NCBI GenBank assembly: GCA_003971905.1
Contig: RSEE01000062.1
Coordinates: 124,001 to 188,000 of the forward strand
Direction of reading: 5' to 3'
Length of the DNA stretch: 64,000 nt
Source of the DNA: Moniliella sp. 'wahieum'
Taxonomy: Eukaryota > Basidiomycota > Moniliellomycetes > Moniliellales > Moniliellaceae
The translations under genes were made by a program, and so were the position numbers. The notes under the pieces are model-generated. The model saw nothing but the letters and a program-made list of their open reading frames with translations, searched no databases and had not been told where the DNA came from. Each line of letters starts with the position of its first letter. Position 1 is the first letter of the stretch. Below are positions 32,472-43,907 of the stretch, piece by piece.

Positions 32472-35347
32472 TTATGAAACCACCACTGGTTCAGTTGCCT
32501 CAGTCGTCGTAACTTCCGCCGGCTGCGCACATGCGCCTCGGTGGTCACTTCAGCGGGGGTAGCCGCAGTAGCGGCGTCGGCGGTAGGAGCGTCGCGGTAG
32601 GAGCGGAAGAGTTGACAGGAGCTGGAGCCTTGGAAGGAGCGGAAGGCTCGGCAGCGGCCTCGACCGAAATGGCAGACTGAGCAGGAGTAGGTTCAGGGGT
32701 AGCCAGAACCTCCAACAAGGTATTGGTGAACGCCTTGTTGACCGCCTTGGAGCCACGAAGGGACTGGACCAGTACCACCTTGGCCGAGGACGAGGCAAGC
32801 GTAAGCGGGGTGCAGACCATGTCGTACCGCGCTTGCACTGCTGTGATAGGCACACTGGCCGGCAAGACAACCGCTCTGTCTTGAGCCAGGAGGGAGGAGG
32901 TGCGCGTGGCTGAGGCGAGGCCTGGTCATCGAGTTAGCTGGTTCTTCGAGTACGATGATTAATGAAGGAAGGGAGAGGAGGGAGGATACGTACCTTGTCT
33001 GAGCCGGTTGTGCGTCCCTGGGCCTGAAGAAGCCCGTGCCACGCTGAGACTGCGTTGGCGAGCGAGGCTACCGAGCCCTCGTCCGCCTTTTCATCCGAGG
33101 CCGTGGCAAACGTTTTGGCAGCCGAGTCCAGTACGGTCTGGTACTCGGTAAGAGTGATGGGACCCGTGGTAGCAGGCTGACCAAGGGCCACCTTGAGCGC
33201 GCTCCATGCGTCCGGCGCAAGGAGAGACAGTGCCTGCAACTCATTCGGTCCCGGCTGACCCAGGTCGACATCCGACACCACCAGCCCTCCCACTACCTGC
33301 GGATTGGACGCGGCATATGCCGCCACCACGGCTGCACCCCCGCCCCGAGGCGCTCAGAAGGCTGAACCCGGGCAAGTCGAGGTGAGTGCGTACGGCCTCC
33401 AGGTCCGCAGGTTCCAGCACGCCCGAAGAAACAGAGACCAAAAGTACTTGGTGCTCGAGGTGCTCGGCATCCAAGACCGCCTGGAGCGGGGCGGGGAGCG
33501 TGTCCAGGTCAGCCGAGCCATCGACGCCACCCACATGCAGCACTGGTTTGTTGGCTGTCTGGGCACTTCCATGCAGCGCATACAAAATCGTTTTGGTTCC
33601 CATCTGCGCACCTCGCCCGTTTCTTTCTCAGCCGTGCGACCCCAGTGGAAGAAAGAGAAGCGAGACGGGTGCTTCTTGTGCTTTCCAGCCACCTTGGGCG
33701 TGGAGGACACAGTACTCGCGGGGCGCGAGACTGGCGTGGGTGGATCGACATCTACAGCCTTTCCTTGCGCCACCGGTTCCGCAGGCGCAGCAACCTCGGT
33801 AGCCGTTGTCACAGGCTCTCCCACCGCTTCAGCCGTCTCAGCAGGGGCCTCAGCCAGGGCCTTGGTGGCGACCGTAGCGGGCTCCTCCGTAACGGGAATG
33901 CCTGTCTCGGCACTGGCCGTCACCATAGCCGTCGGCGATTCTTTAGGTTGATCCGGCATCGAGAGAATGGGGGAGGAAATGGAGGACTTGGGGGTGGCGT
34001 ACAACACATCAGAGGAAGCCAGACTCGACAAGCGAGAACGGCGTTTCTCTCTCCCGGGCCACACAGCTGTCGCCGAGGCCACCGCGCCGGCAGCAGGGGC
34101 GGCAGTGAACTCGCCCCCCACATCATCGTGGGCTGCAATGGCGACACTGGGCAGAGCTGAGGTACTGGTTGCCGCAGAATCCACATCAACGGGCTTGGGG
34201 CCCAGCAAGCTGTGGCGTGGAGCACGTGTGACAGATACCATGCTTTGCCGCTTGGAGCGGCCTGCAGCACCAACCAATCCGTTCGCCGAGTTGGCCACGC
34301 TCTCAGCCTCGGCCTCCTTGCTTACGTCGGCGGCATCCTCGGTCACTGCAGCCGCAGGTACATCCGGTTCCTTCGCCACCGCCAATTGACTTGAGTGGAC
34401 TCCATCTCCGTAGGCTCATCCACTAGAGCGGTGGTCTCAGCCTTTGACGCCTCTTTGGCATCCTCACTAGCCTCCCCCTTGGCCGCCTCAGGGGTCACCT
34501 CGTTAGTCTGGTCAGGTGCCACCTCCTTGACCTCCGCCGAAGGCCCCTCCTTAACTTCCTTCGGGACGTCCTCTTTGACCGGGCGAGGAACCGGCTGGAG
34601 CTTTTGAGCTGGTTCGCTCTTCCCCTCTTCGACCGAGGGGAAAGCGAGCGGGCCTTGGTTTGGGGCGATCGGATTCGAGGGAATAGCTGGCGCCTGCCCG
34701 TGCTCTGAGGCAACCGGGAACGGAGGCGCGGGTTTCTTGGCTACAAGTTTGCGTTCCTTGGTCACGTCCGCGTTCTTTTATCGCTCTCTTCGGACGGCAC
34801 AGCGTTCCCGCCTTATTGGTGGCGGGACGGTGAATCGTAGCGGAGCGCATGGCTGCACCTACAGCCAGGGAGATGCGACGGGTGCGGGAGACTGGCGGTG
34901 GGTGACTAGCTTGGTTCGGTCCCGTTTTGGATGGGTTCGATCCCACCGGCTTGAGCGCAGAACGCCGTCAGTACCATGGCGCAGGGAAGAGTTGCGGTTG
35001 GGCACGCCAGGGGCCGAGATGGGCGAGGGCTCTGTCTTGGTTGCTTCGGTCTCGGCGCTGGCGGACTTTTGCATGGGCGCGTCGGGCGTAGCGAGAGGGG
35101 CGGTGGCAAGGCTTCCGGTGCGCAGTGAGAGGGGTGGGAAACCATCGAGTTGAAACGCTGCAAGCGCGCACGGAAGCGGCCGGTAGGGCCACTACCAGCC
35201 TCGGTTGCCCGCGGCAAGAGAGGGCGTCGAGCCACGGTCGTCCAGCTTGGGCGTAGGGAAGGCCAGCGGCGCCGGCCCATCCTTCTCGCTCGTGACGGCG
35301 GCGGGGCGGGAGAGGGTGCGGCGGCGAATGGTTTCGCCAATGGCCAT
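32472..35347 (-). CDS. Large low-complexity protein with alpha/beta-hydrolase-like C-terminal region
   Basis: Not assigned to a named family. ATG 35347 opens MAIGETIRRRTLSRPAAVTS. For roughly 1.7 kb the reading is Ser/Pro/Ala/Glu-rich and probably disordered (for example KEGPSAEVKEVAPDQTNEV, GLVGAAGRSKRQSMVSV, KHKKHPSRFSFFHWGR). From about 33600 it becomes ordered: MGTKTILYALHGSAQTANKP, HQVLLVSVSSGVLEPADLEA, then GGGAAVVAAYAASNPQVVGG and LVVSDVDLGQPGP, which resembles the beta-strand/nucleophile-elbow/helix pattern of alpha/beta hydrolases, although no clear GxSxG is seen. After an intron comes VPITAVQARYDMVCTPL, an Ala/Pro/Glu-rich tail and an end TTTEATEPVVVS with TAA at 32472. Frequent one-base shifts. 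Function unknown. Confidence 0.55.
32922..32993 (-). other. Intron of the low-complexity/hydrolase-like gene
   Basis: Donor GTACGT at 32993, GCTAACTC branch motif, acceptor GACCAG at 32922; 72 nt. Confidence 0.8.
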
Positions 35348-38335
35348 GGTCGGCTGTGGTGGTGGGGGGGAGAGACGGGGACGAGACGAGAAGGAGGCAG
35401 CAGCAGCGTTGCCCCGAGCACGCGCAAGGGACCCAGTGAAAGCTAGTGAGTAGCTAGTGAGTATGAATATTGAATCCAGCGGCCAGCAACACTGGCGGGT
35501 GCGAGCGATGGCTGGGCTCGGTTGCGGGTGCGGGTGCGGCGCGAGGCAGCCCAGGTTCCTATGCGTGGGCGGGCAGCGTCCGCGGGGCACATGGCGACCC
35601 ACCAGCCGCTTGCGCCGCACCACACTGCCCCTGCGCCTCTATGCTCCACTGTGCCTCGCCCTGCCTCGCCGCGCGCGCGCTGGGCCAACGCCAATACCCC
35701 TCCTACACTGCTCCTGTGCCCACGACCGATCAGATCGCGCGTCTACGTAAACCACAATATATAGTACACGCCTTTTCACCATCACCCCGCCGCCGCACCC
35801 CCATTGTCACAGCGTCACTAGCAGCCACGCTGAGATGGAATGGGACACAGATGCCGCGCACACCGGGAAAGGCGGATGTGAAGAGGTCAACGTGAACGGT
35901 ATTGAATGTTGAGAGTACGTTGTTGAATGGTTAACTTGAAGAATGTTCACGTTCACGAGAACGGTGAACTCCTGAGAGAGAGGTTGTGGCTCCGAGGGAC
36001 ACAGAAGCTATGCAAAGGGCAGGGTCTTTATATATGCAGCCAACGGTACCACGTGAGAGAGAGAGCGTCCTAGGGATAATCGATGAGATATGAAAGCGGA
36101 GCGAATGCAGAATTCAGGCAGATCATCTCTTCGATCATCGATCATCGATCATCATGGGTCAGGAACAGAGAGACGAGGCTCGACTGAGAAGCACAGAACC
36201 ACCTTTCTCTTCAGCTATACTGACCGTACTGGCCAGGGGTATCTCAGACACTATGCAATCCATCAGGCCTTGATATTGATAGGAGCCGCTGTGCATATGA
36301 TAGGGATTAAGATCTACTGCCCCTTGTCCAGCCAGATCTACTCTGGAATCCATTCGCCCGTAAGCCAGGGCTTTCACAGGAAGAGACCGTCCGCTTCGCC
36401 CTGGCAACAGCCAGGTCATGCAGTCTACCCATGACCAAAAACGGGATGAAGAAGGAGGTAGCAACTGTATGATCTGATTTTTATTTCGTCTGAGCTCATC
36501 TTGGTTTGAACACACACCTAGTCCAGGTTTAGAGAGTTGCATGAGAGCTTATGGGAACCGCGATGAGGCTCGTGGGCTCCATCCAGGACACCCGCATTCG
36601 CAACGAGCCGACCGGGAAAGAGAGACAAAACGCGGAGAGAAGAAGACGGGCCGGGCGTATGGATTACACACACCGAGTGAGGAACCAGGAGCATTCAGAG
36701 GACGGGGGATGGAGCGGTGGACCCACATCTTGAGGGATTCGGGCACCAAGGAGGCCGTCATGATGGTTGTGCATCGGCAGGTGGTACACGAGGTATTAAA
36801 CGCAACACCTGTGGAACGGTGGAAGAAGAAGCTGCCTACGAAGCAAGCGACATGTGGCAACATTGCCAAGTACCACAGTAAGAGGCACACTCACGAGCCA
36901 TGCTTTCCCCGTTGGTCCTATGACGACGGACGTATGCTATGCCACCAAATAAAAAGACCCCGAACAAGATTAGTTTGAGCGCTCCTAGTTCATTCGTATC
37001 CATGCGCAGCTATCCGATTGGAAGCAATAGCGGGCGCCACAGGGGTCTTAAGCTGCAGACAACTCGACTGGTTTCCTAATTGGCTGTCACGAGCACACGC
37101 CGGATGAGGATGATCGATGAGCGATGGATGGATGAGCCGATTATAACGATGATGCCATTCCTTTCCCTCCAGCGCATGTTGGCGGCAACTATAGGGTACT
37201 ACAGCAACGGTGGAGGGAAGAGCGGTGCGAGCGTGTGGCAGGTCCGAGCAACTACCCAAGCCCAGAGCGAGGTGAGACCACACTGGTGCTGTGTGCTGCG
37301 AAAGATCGCCAAGAGAGCGCGCCAACGTCCATGGGCCGGCGGGAGACGGGGGGGTGGAGGAACGTGGAAGGTGGGTGGAGCTGCTTGTTAAATGTTTAAG
37401 CGTCAAACGTTAAAATCGGCCCGCAGAGCAGTTTTAGGGTGAGGCCTGAGGCTAAGGCCTGCGTCCACTGGCCCACTGCCTGCTCCACACGGATCGACAC
37501 GATTGGTGGTCACCGGTCAGCGATGACTCTGGCCAGCTGCGCCTGGTGCTGGATGCGAGCTAAGACAGAGCAGGTGCCTGGTGGGCTGTGTTGGTGTGGG
37601 CGGCAGCGCTGGCCGGCTGCTGAGGCTCAGCGCCCCGCCTGAGCGCAGGAGCGCGTTGCTGGGCATGCGGGCCCCCGCGCAGAGCTCCGACTTTGCGAGC
37701 CAATACGCAGTACTCAGAGTCCTGCAGTGCTCCTGCCCGCCGGTGGGCCGCCACGCAGGCGCGCAGTTCGCCACTGTGTAGCTTGCAGGGGGCAACAGCG
37801 ATGCAGAGCCTGGGGCAGCAGGAGGATGTATGGTGGCGCACACTGTACGAGACAGTCGTGGCTGCAGCAGGCACAGCTGAGGTGCTTGGCCCAGCACCAG
37901 CCGGCAGCTGCACCGACACGTCGCTCGCGCCCTGCGCCAGGGCAGCACACGCTATGCTATGCACCCGCCAACCAAGCGCCCTGCCAATTTCAATTTCAAC
38001 GTTCACTGGCAGGCATGGGTGATGCGCGGTGCACTGCCCGTCTGTGCGGCCGACGGATGGGTGGGCCTGGCATTCCGCGCACCCGCACGAGCCCAGGCAA
38101 TTCGCGCCCCCCAGCCAGCCCCCACAGCGCTCCAACGCTAAACCCACCCGGTCTGCGCCACCCTCTGGCCCCCTGCCTGCCCACCCCCGCACATCACCCA
38201 CCCACCCCTCCCATCCGGCCTGTGTCCCATGGAGCGACTCGCTCTGTGCTCGCGCCCTCTGGGCCCCCTGGCCTCCCATCCACACCCTCTCATCATGCAC
38301 ATCCCAGCCCATCCGCCCAGCACTGCTGCTTCTTG
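35348..38335. other. 3-kb intergenic stretch
   Basis: No gene recognised. Contains three ATCGATC copies at 36132-36153, an AACGTT cluster near 37391-37415, and GC-rich low-complexity DNA from 37600. Open frames up to 307 codons on GC-rich strands lack conserved motifs. Confidence 0.45.
36132..36153. repeat. ATCGATC x3, 7-bp microrepeat
   Basis: Three perfect 7-bp units of palindrome ATCGAT plus C. Confidence 0.9.
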
Positions 38336-38343
38336 TATATAAG
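38336..38343 (+). promoter_or_regulatory. TATA box of the Kre9/Knh1-like gene
   Basis: TATATAAG 128 bp upstream of ATG 38464, followed by a strongly C/T-rich leader, an arrangement typical of strongly expressed fungal genes. Confidence 0.65.
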
Positions 38344-38463
38344 CCCTGCCGCCCTCCCCCCTCAGCCCCGCCTCTTCTTTCTCCCCTTACCCTCCTCCCC
38401 ACCACCACCTCCGCTTGCTTGCCCCCCCTCCTTTGCTCTCTCCCCACCACTCTTTCACTCGCC

Positions 38464-39113
38464 ATGCAGCTCTTCCATCTCACCGTCCTTCTTGCCGCCG
38501 CCGCCGCCGTCTTGGCTGGCCCCTCCGTGTGCGTACCCCCTCAGCCCCTGACACCGTTGCGCAAGAGCAGCTGACGCTAACCCCCCCCCCCTCCCCCCCT
38601 CTTTCTCTCTCCACCAGGGTTACCCCCACCACGACGATCATCAGTGGTGTGCCCATGCAGATCACCTGGTCTGGCGGATCGGCGCCCTTCACGCTGGTCG
38701 TCAACACCTTTGCCAACGGTCAGCAGACGGGTGTGGTCAAGACGGTGACCCAGGCTACCTCGCCCTACACCTTCACCCCTCCCTCTAGTGTGAGCGGTAA
38801 GGCGCTTCAGTTTGACGTGACCGACTCGACTGGTTCTCTTGGCCAGTCGGGCGGTACGGGCAACGTGGTTGGCGGCTCGGGCAGCGGCGCCGGTTCTTCC
38901 GGTGGCAAGGACTCGGGCAGCACTGGTTCTTCCCTTCGTCCGCAGCGGCTGGCGGTAACGACGCTGCTTCCTCCCGGCAGTGCCCCGCTTCTTCCAAGGC
39001 AGGTAGCGCCCCCGCTGCTTCTGCCTCTTCTTCCAAGTCGCCTGCTTCCTCGATCCGCGTTGCCTCGGCAGCCGTGGCTGGTAGTGGGTGTGGCTGCGGC
39101 TGCCCTGCTGTAA
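38464..39113 (+). CDS. Kre9/Knh1-type Ser/Thr-rich GPI-anchored cell-wall protein
   Basis: Predicted secreted, GPI-anchored wall protein. Exon 1 encodes a signal peptide (MQLFHLTVLLAAAAAVLAG). After an 89-nt intron the Kre9/Knh1 domain reads TPTTTIISGVPMQITWSGGS, FTLVVNTFANGQQTGVVKTV and SPYTFTPPSSVSGKALQFDV. It is followed by a Ser/Gly-rich stalk (about 38860-39040) and a short hydrophobic end VGVAAAALL at 39113, matching a GPI-attachment signal. Shifts occur in the Ser-rich stalk near 38930 and again near 39070. The GPI attachment makes GWT1 (10012-11670) a functional partner by pathway. Confidence 0.82.
38529..38617 (+). other. Intron of the Kre9/Knh1-like gene
   Basis: Donor GTGCGT, GCTAACC branch motif at about 38574-38580, C-rich tract, acceptor ACCAG ending at 38617. 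The phase-2 junction restores PSVVTPTTT. Confidence 0.88.
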
Positions 39114-39904
39114 AGCCAGGAGCGGAATGCCGCCTAATCTCTGTTTTGTTTTTTCTAGTCTCTTCTTGCACGAAACGTGTCGCGGTTGAAAACGCTCTGT
39201 CGCCCTTCCTCTTCCCCCTTCCCTCTTTCCCCCTCTCCCCCTTCATTCCGCACCGTGTATCGTTTTCTTTCATGGTCTGGGTTTCCAGAGGCATGGAGCG
39301 TCTAGCTCCCCACCATCCACCACCGTTTCTGTTTTGCGTTTTGCGTTTTGCATTGTTTTCATCTTTCCCTTTTGCTCTTCCTCTTCCTGTCTCTCTTTTG
39401 GACCTTACTCTGCCCCTGCTTCCTGCTCATGATTGATCGTGATTGTTTCCTCCCTCTGTGCGTCCTGTCCTGTTGCACTCTGCATTCTGGAAATGACGTT
39501 CCATTCAATATTCGCACCTGCACCCACTTTAGAGGCTTGAAGTGTTAAGCGTCAAGCTGACCAACGTTGAACGTTGAGCCTCTTCGTCACTTTGCTGAAA
39601 AAAACATTTGCTGACGCCAAGTGAGAGACGTGTACCTACAGAGACTAACAACGCTCATCGCGTGGGTACGTTGTCATGCACGCATGCGGCATGTAAACGC
39701 TAAGCGCGCGGTTTCGATGCAGATTGCTCTGTAGCCAGACTGAAGCTTGAAGCTGGAAACGTTCTGGACGGGTGGATACCTCTCCCCACGGATTCATCTG
39801 CGATATCACACTGCACAACAGAAAATGCCCCTGGGGCCTGATGCACTCCTCTCCTGTATGTGTGTGGCGCACTTGGATTTAGAGCGAGTTCTTAAACGCC
39901 CGAC

Positions 39905-39926
39905 GCTTGAAGCTTGAAGCTTGAAG
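39905..39926. repeat. CTTGAAG x3, 7-bp microrepeat (AAGCTT core)
   Basis: Three tandem 7-bp units; relatives at 25065-25080 and 59604-59622. Confidence 0.9.
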
Positions 39927-40666
39927 TTCCACACTTGGACCATACATGGTTAAACTTTGTCTCGAGTCGTCAAAATGCGTCAAAACAGCATTATATTGTG
40001 GGAGAAATGCCTTCAATCTTCAATTGAAGTGTAAACTTCTGGCCCCACTCTCAGACTCACGGCCCAAACGCCAGCACTCAGGCGCTCACGACCTATTTGA
40101 ATACCAGGGGCTATTATCTGGCTTGAAGCTTGACGCCACGGCAATAATACGAGGGGGACAAGTAATATGTGGAAGAGCAAGGCGCACGATACAACGCAAG
40201 GTAGCGAACCGCGTGCTGTGCCCTGCTGTGCCAGAGCGTATTGCGGCCCACCTGAAGATGCATGATGGTTGCCAGCACTGGTCATACCATCAGGGGTCAT
40301 AGCACGGTTAGTACCAGCACGAGTACCAACACTGCTTATGCCAGGCAACAAGCCAGCCGCTAGCAAGTTTTCGGGTGCTGGACACTGAGAGGGTGGTGGC
40401 GGAAGAGGGGGCCCCTGCTGAGTTTCCCTAGCAAAGGGAGGGGCCGAGTCCGTGGCGACCCCGTTGGGTAGGCGACACAGACGGGTACAGTGAGGAATCT
40501 GGTTGAAGCACCCAGACTCCAGTGGAAAGAGAGGGAGCAGGACACACAACAGCACACCTCGCAAATTTTTTCCCCAGACCGACCAGTACATGACGCCCAC
40601 GTTGAATGTGTTCCATGTTCAAACGGCGCACGCGCAGGGTCCGATGGCAGGAGAGTGCAGTGCAGC

Positions 40667-40690
40667 GTCACATGTCACGTGACATGTGAC
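40667..40690. repeat. 24-bp perfect palindrome
   Basis: The left arm GTCACATGTCAC is followed at once by its exact reverse complement GTGACATGTGAC. It nests two ACATGT palindromes around a central CACGTG. Confidence 0.95.
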
Positions 40691-41130
40691 AGCACATGCC
40701 GCCGTGCTTGCGTCCGAGAGTCTGGCCGGGTGTGGGATCTGGGCAGTGTGGATCTGGGCAGTGTCTGGCCCGCTGGCGGGCTGCGAGCAAACGAGCAGCA
40801 CCTTATCTCGCTTCGATCGCCCTGGAAAAGCTGCAAGCTGGCTGGAAGCCGCATCCCGCACATCACGGCGCTGCCACCCGCCCCGAATCACCAGCGGCTA
40901 GCTTCCGTAGCCGCAGCGCAGGGCGGGATGCTCACTAAGAATGTCGGAGCCCCACACCTCTCCCCGTTTGCCATGACGTCGGGGCGATGCTGAGTGCTGC
41001 CGAGCGCTGAGCACGCTGAGCCGCCATCGAAGATCGCCCATCTGAGCTCGCAGAATGTTGACGAGCAGCCGATGAGGGGCGCAGGTGTGGCGTGTTGTGA
41101 CATGTGACGTTTGCTTTGCACACATGTGGT

Positions 41131-41147
41131 GCCTTAGGCCTTAGGCC
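41131..41147. repeat. CCTTAGG microrepeat upstream of the Stealth gene
   Basis: GCCTTAGGCCTTAGGCC, the same 7-bp motif as at 2995-3014 and 49846-49866. Confidence 0.9.
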
Positions 41148-41212
41148 AGCCGCACCCGCCCTTCGCTTCCCGACCACCACCGCCCGCTTCCCCCTCCCAC
41201 CACTCCCCAAGG

Positions 41213-42660
41213 ATGGGCACCGGGGCTCTTCCACAGTACACCCCCCTTCCCTCCCATCCCACCCACCCCCCCCCACCGCCCCTCCCCCCCAGGCCACAAG
41301 AGACGCCATTATCCTTGGCTCTCACCGTCTTGACGGCATGCCTTGGCTGCCATCCTCCTCGCCGCCGCTTTGCTGCCCCCCGTCGATCCGCTGAGAGAAC
41401 CTGCTTTGGGCAGCCCACCCCCCCACCGATCTACCCGCTTGGATTCCCCCCCGCCGCTCTCGAGCCAGAGTGGGAGTGGGCACGCAACGCAACCATTGTC
41501 TATACCTGGGTCAATGGCACCGACCCGCTTAATCGCCAGCTCCGCCAGCAGTACGGCGGCACCTATGCCGCTGGCTCGGATCGGGATCGAGATAATGACG
41601 ATCTGCTGTACAGCCTGCGCACCTTGGCTTTGCAACTGCCCTGGCACACCGGCCGCATCGTCATTGTCTCCCCTACCCCGCCCTCGTTTCTACGTCTCGC
41701 TCACCCACCCATCAATGCCAAGGGCGAGCCCGTCACCCACCCAAGCCCGGCAGCCCAACGGGCAAGACCGATCCGCTGGGCCGTGTAGAGTGGATCGACC
41801 AAGACAAGTTGGTGCCCGCACGGCGCAGCCCACGTTCAACTCCAACGTGGTGGAAGCTTACCTTTACCTCCTCCTCCACCTCCTTCTGGCAGTCATTTGC
41901 CTGATAGCGAGTGGATCATTCAATGTAACGACGATTACACTTTCCCTTCGCCCTTGCACCCGCGATTTTTTTACTCTGGGCAATGCGACCGCCGCCCCGA
42001 GCAAATTTGGCAGCACAATGGAACACAGGGACGAGGCAACGGACACGGCGTACGCCAGTACCTTGAAAGGGGGTGGATCGAACGTCCCGATACGTATGCC
42101 GACATGGTTCCCGAGTACAACATCTGGCTCTTCAGCACGTTAAATACGTTGGATGCGATTGAGCGGACCTATGGCCCTGCTAGTGGACTCCCTTTCCCCC
42201 CACGATACGTCAAACATGCTCCGTTTGTCTACCACCGCTCCTTGCTCGAAGGCGCAGCGCGGAGATTTGAGCGCGAGCGCAACGTCACTACCCTCCACAA
42301 GTTCCGGCACTACCAAGACACCATCACCCCCTTGCTCGTCCACGCCTATGCAGCAATGGAAGGCAGCCTGACTGCCTCCAGTCGCCCAGCAGGCCACGTC
42401 TCGTCCCCTCCTGTGTCGTTTGAAGTGGTATCGAATGCGGTCATGACCCCGGCTACGCTCCTAGAGAAGTGGACTTCCGACGCACAAGAGAACGAGGCGA
42501 TTGCAGCCGAAGTCAAGCAGCGCATTTCCACTGGTCTCCTCAAGTTCCTCACGCTGAATGATGAGATGGATGGGGTCCCGAGGCCGAGGCAATGGCTCGA
42601 ACCCTCAAAAACTTTTATCGCGACTTGTACGGCGACGTCAAATCGCCCTTTGAGCTCTAG
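41213..42660 (+). CDS. Stealth-family sugar-phosphate transferase (frameshifted reading)
   Basis: Stealth proteins transfer sugar-phosphate groups to glycans; relatives include the GlcNAc-phosphotransferase alpha/beta subunits, bacterial capsule enzymes and the Cryptococcus xylosylphosphotransferase. All four conserved regions are visible. CR1 is ATIVYTWVNGTDPLNRQL (about 41493-41540). CR2 is RDRDNDDLLYSLRTLALQ and LPWHTGRIVIVSP (about 41580-41680), continued by FNSNVVEAYLYLL and SEWIIQCNDDYTFPSPLHP (about 41840-41960). CR3 is PRYVKHAPFVYHRSLLEG (about 42200-42255). CR4 is LLKFLTLNDEMDG and KNFYRDLYGDVKSPFEL, with TAG at 42658-42660. A hydrophobic stretch LAAILLAAALLPP near 41345-41385 suggests a signal anchor, so a Golgi lumenal enzyme. 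The start is uncertain (41213 or an ATG near 41338). Substrate cannot be read from the sequence. Confidence 0.85.
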
Positions 42661-43183
42661 CTCTAGCCTCTCAGAACGTTCAACGTTGCCACACTTCGAC
42701 TGATAGTGACCGACATTGCAACGAGGTCCTCATTGCATTTCTCTTGAGTGGGCGTATCCACAGCATCACACATTCCATACATGGAATACCATTCCCGATG
42801 GTCTCGCTATGGCTCTGAGATCTGATAGGAGGACAGGAGGATACAGGATCCGCCTATACTGTTATCGATCCGTATCTTCATTTCCAGGGCCTGTTCCATG
42901 CTGCAGCGAGTACGATGGTAATTGCTTACATTGTGCATTGAGCGCACAGATCAAATGCTGGCGCCGAGCGCTGATGTCAGATCTGTCAGAGGCCAGAGTG
43001 GCGCCTCTCGCAGGAGGTTCGTTCGTTATAAAAAGAAAGTAGGGCCTGATGCACACATTTCGAGCTTTGCTTTTTATCGCGGAGCCCCATTTGTCTAGCT
43101 TGAGCGCTAAGCGCTTCTGCAGCCCACGTCTGGCTCACTCCATACTGCGCCCAACCGTGTGCCTGCGCGAGGGGGGAGCGGGT

Positions 43184-43199
43184 GCCTGAGGCCTCAGGC
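43184..43199. repeat. 16-bp perfect palindrome (AGGCCT core)
   Basis: GCCTGAGGCCTCAGGC is self-complementary; it is related to the AGGCCT microrepeat class. Confidence 0.9.
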
Positions 43200-43649
43200 T
43201 GAGGCCCCCGGGCGGCGGGCACGGCGGCTTATGACGTCGTATATAGGCGTGTTCTGTTGACAGGGGTGGCCGGAGGCTCCGTCTGCGCTGCGGTGCCTCC
43301 TGCGTTGGTGTCGGCGCATTCGGATTTATATCTCAGAGGGATAGGTATGCGTTGCTGGCCATTGATGATATGGCCTACTATGGAGCGTCATTCAATACTC
43401 AATACTCACATTCACATGTGTCACGCGTCCGAGCCGTTGCAGCCCAAGTCCAACGCGCCGAGTTATTACACCAGAGAAGCCATATCTGTCCAACGCGTCT
43501 CTCCCTCCCCTCTGTCCCCACGCCTGCTCGTCGTCTCCAGTTCCGCAGCCTCGGTTTGACCCGGCACATGATACTCTCACAGATGCGACATGTGACATGG
43601 GAACGTATGTAGTGTGAGAGCAACGGGTAGTAGTAAGAGACCCATTGCA

Positions 43650-43693
43650 TCAACGTTCAACGTACTCAACGCTCAAGCGCTCAACGTTCAACC
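43650..43693. repeat. AACGTTC/AGCGCTC microrepeat cluster
   Basis: Six related TCAACG/TCAAGCGC units in 44 bp. Confidence 0.8.
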
Positions 43694-43907
43694 CACCCGT
43701 GGGAATGACGTCCGGACCTCCCCGATGCTCCGACCACGCTCGCCTCGCCCTCTTCCTCTTGCTTCATCCCCACCACCAATCGCCCGTCCTCCCTCCACTC
43801 CCTCCACTCCCCCCACTCCCCCACTCCCCGCCGCCTCGCCCTACCTACCTCCGTGACCTTCCCTCCGCCCCTACCCATCCAGCCTATATTTCCAAACCGT
43901 ACCCAAC

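Larger units (their letters stand above)
39114..41212. other. 2.1-kb intergenic stretch with microrepeats and a perfect palindrome
   Basis: No convincing gene. Holds AACGTTG repeats (39562-39578), three CTTGAAG units (39905-39926), a 24-bp perfect palindrome (40667-40690) and a CCTTAGG repeat (41131-41147). A 195-codon minus-strand frame at 40013-40600 has no recognisable motifs. Confidence 0.5.
42661..43907. other. 1.2-kb intergenic stretch
   Basis: No gene recognised. A 16-bp palindrome GCCTGAGGCCTCAGGC lies at 43184-43199, and an AACGTTC/AGCGCTC cluster at 43650-43693. Confidence 0.5.

Noticed and set aside
36541..36978. 145-codon plus-strand ORF of basic composition
   Set aside because: No motif recognised and no gene signals around it; insufficient support.
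37560..38483. 307-codon minus-strand ORF upstream of the Kre9-like gene
   Set aside because: Antisense to the promoter and first exon of a well-supported gene; composition is low-complexity Gly/Arg/Ala typical of a shadow frame.
40013..40600. 195-codon minus-strand ORF with hydrophobic segments
   Set aside because: No family motif, no promoter element, and similar long frames are common by chance in this GC-rich DNA.
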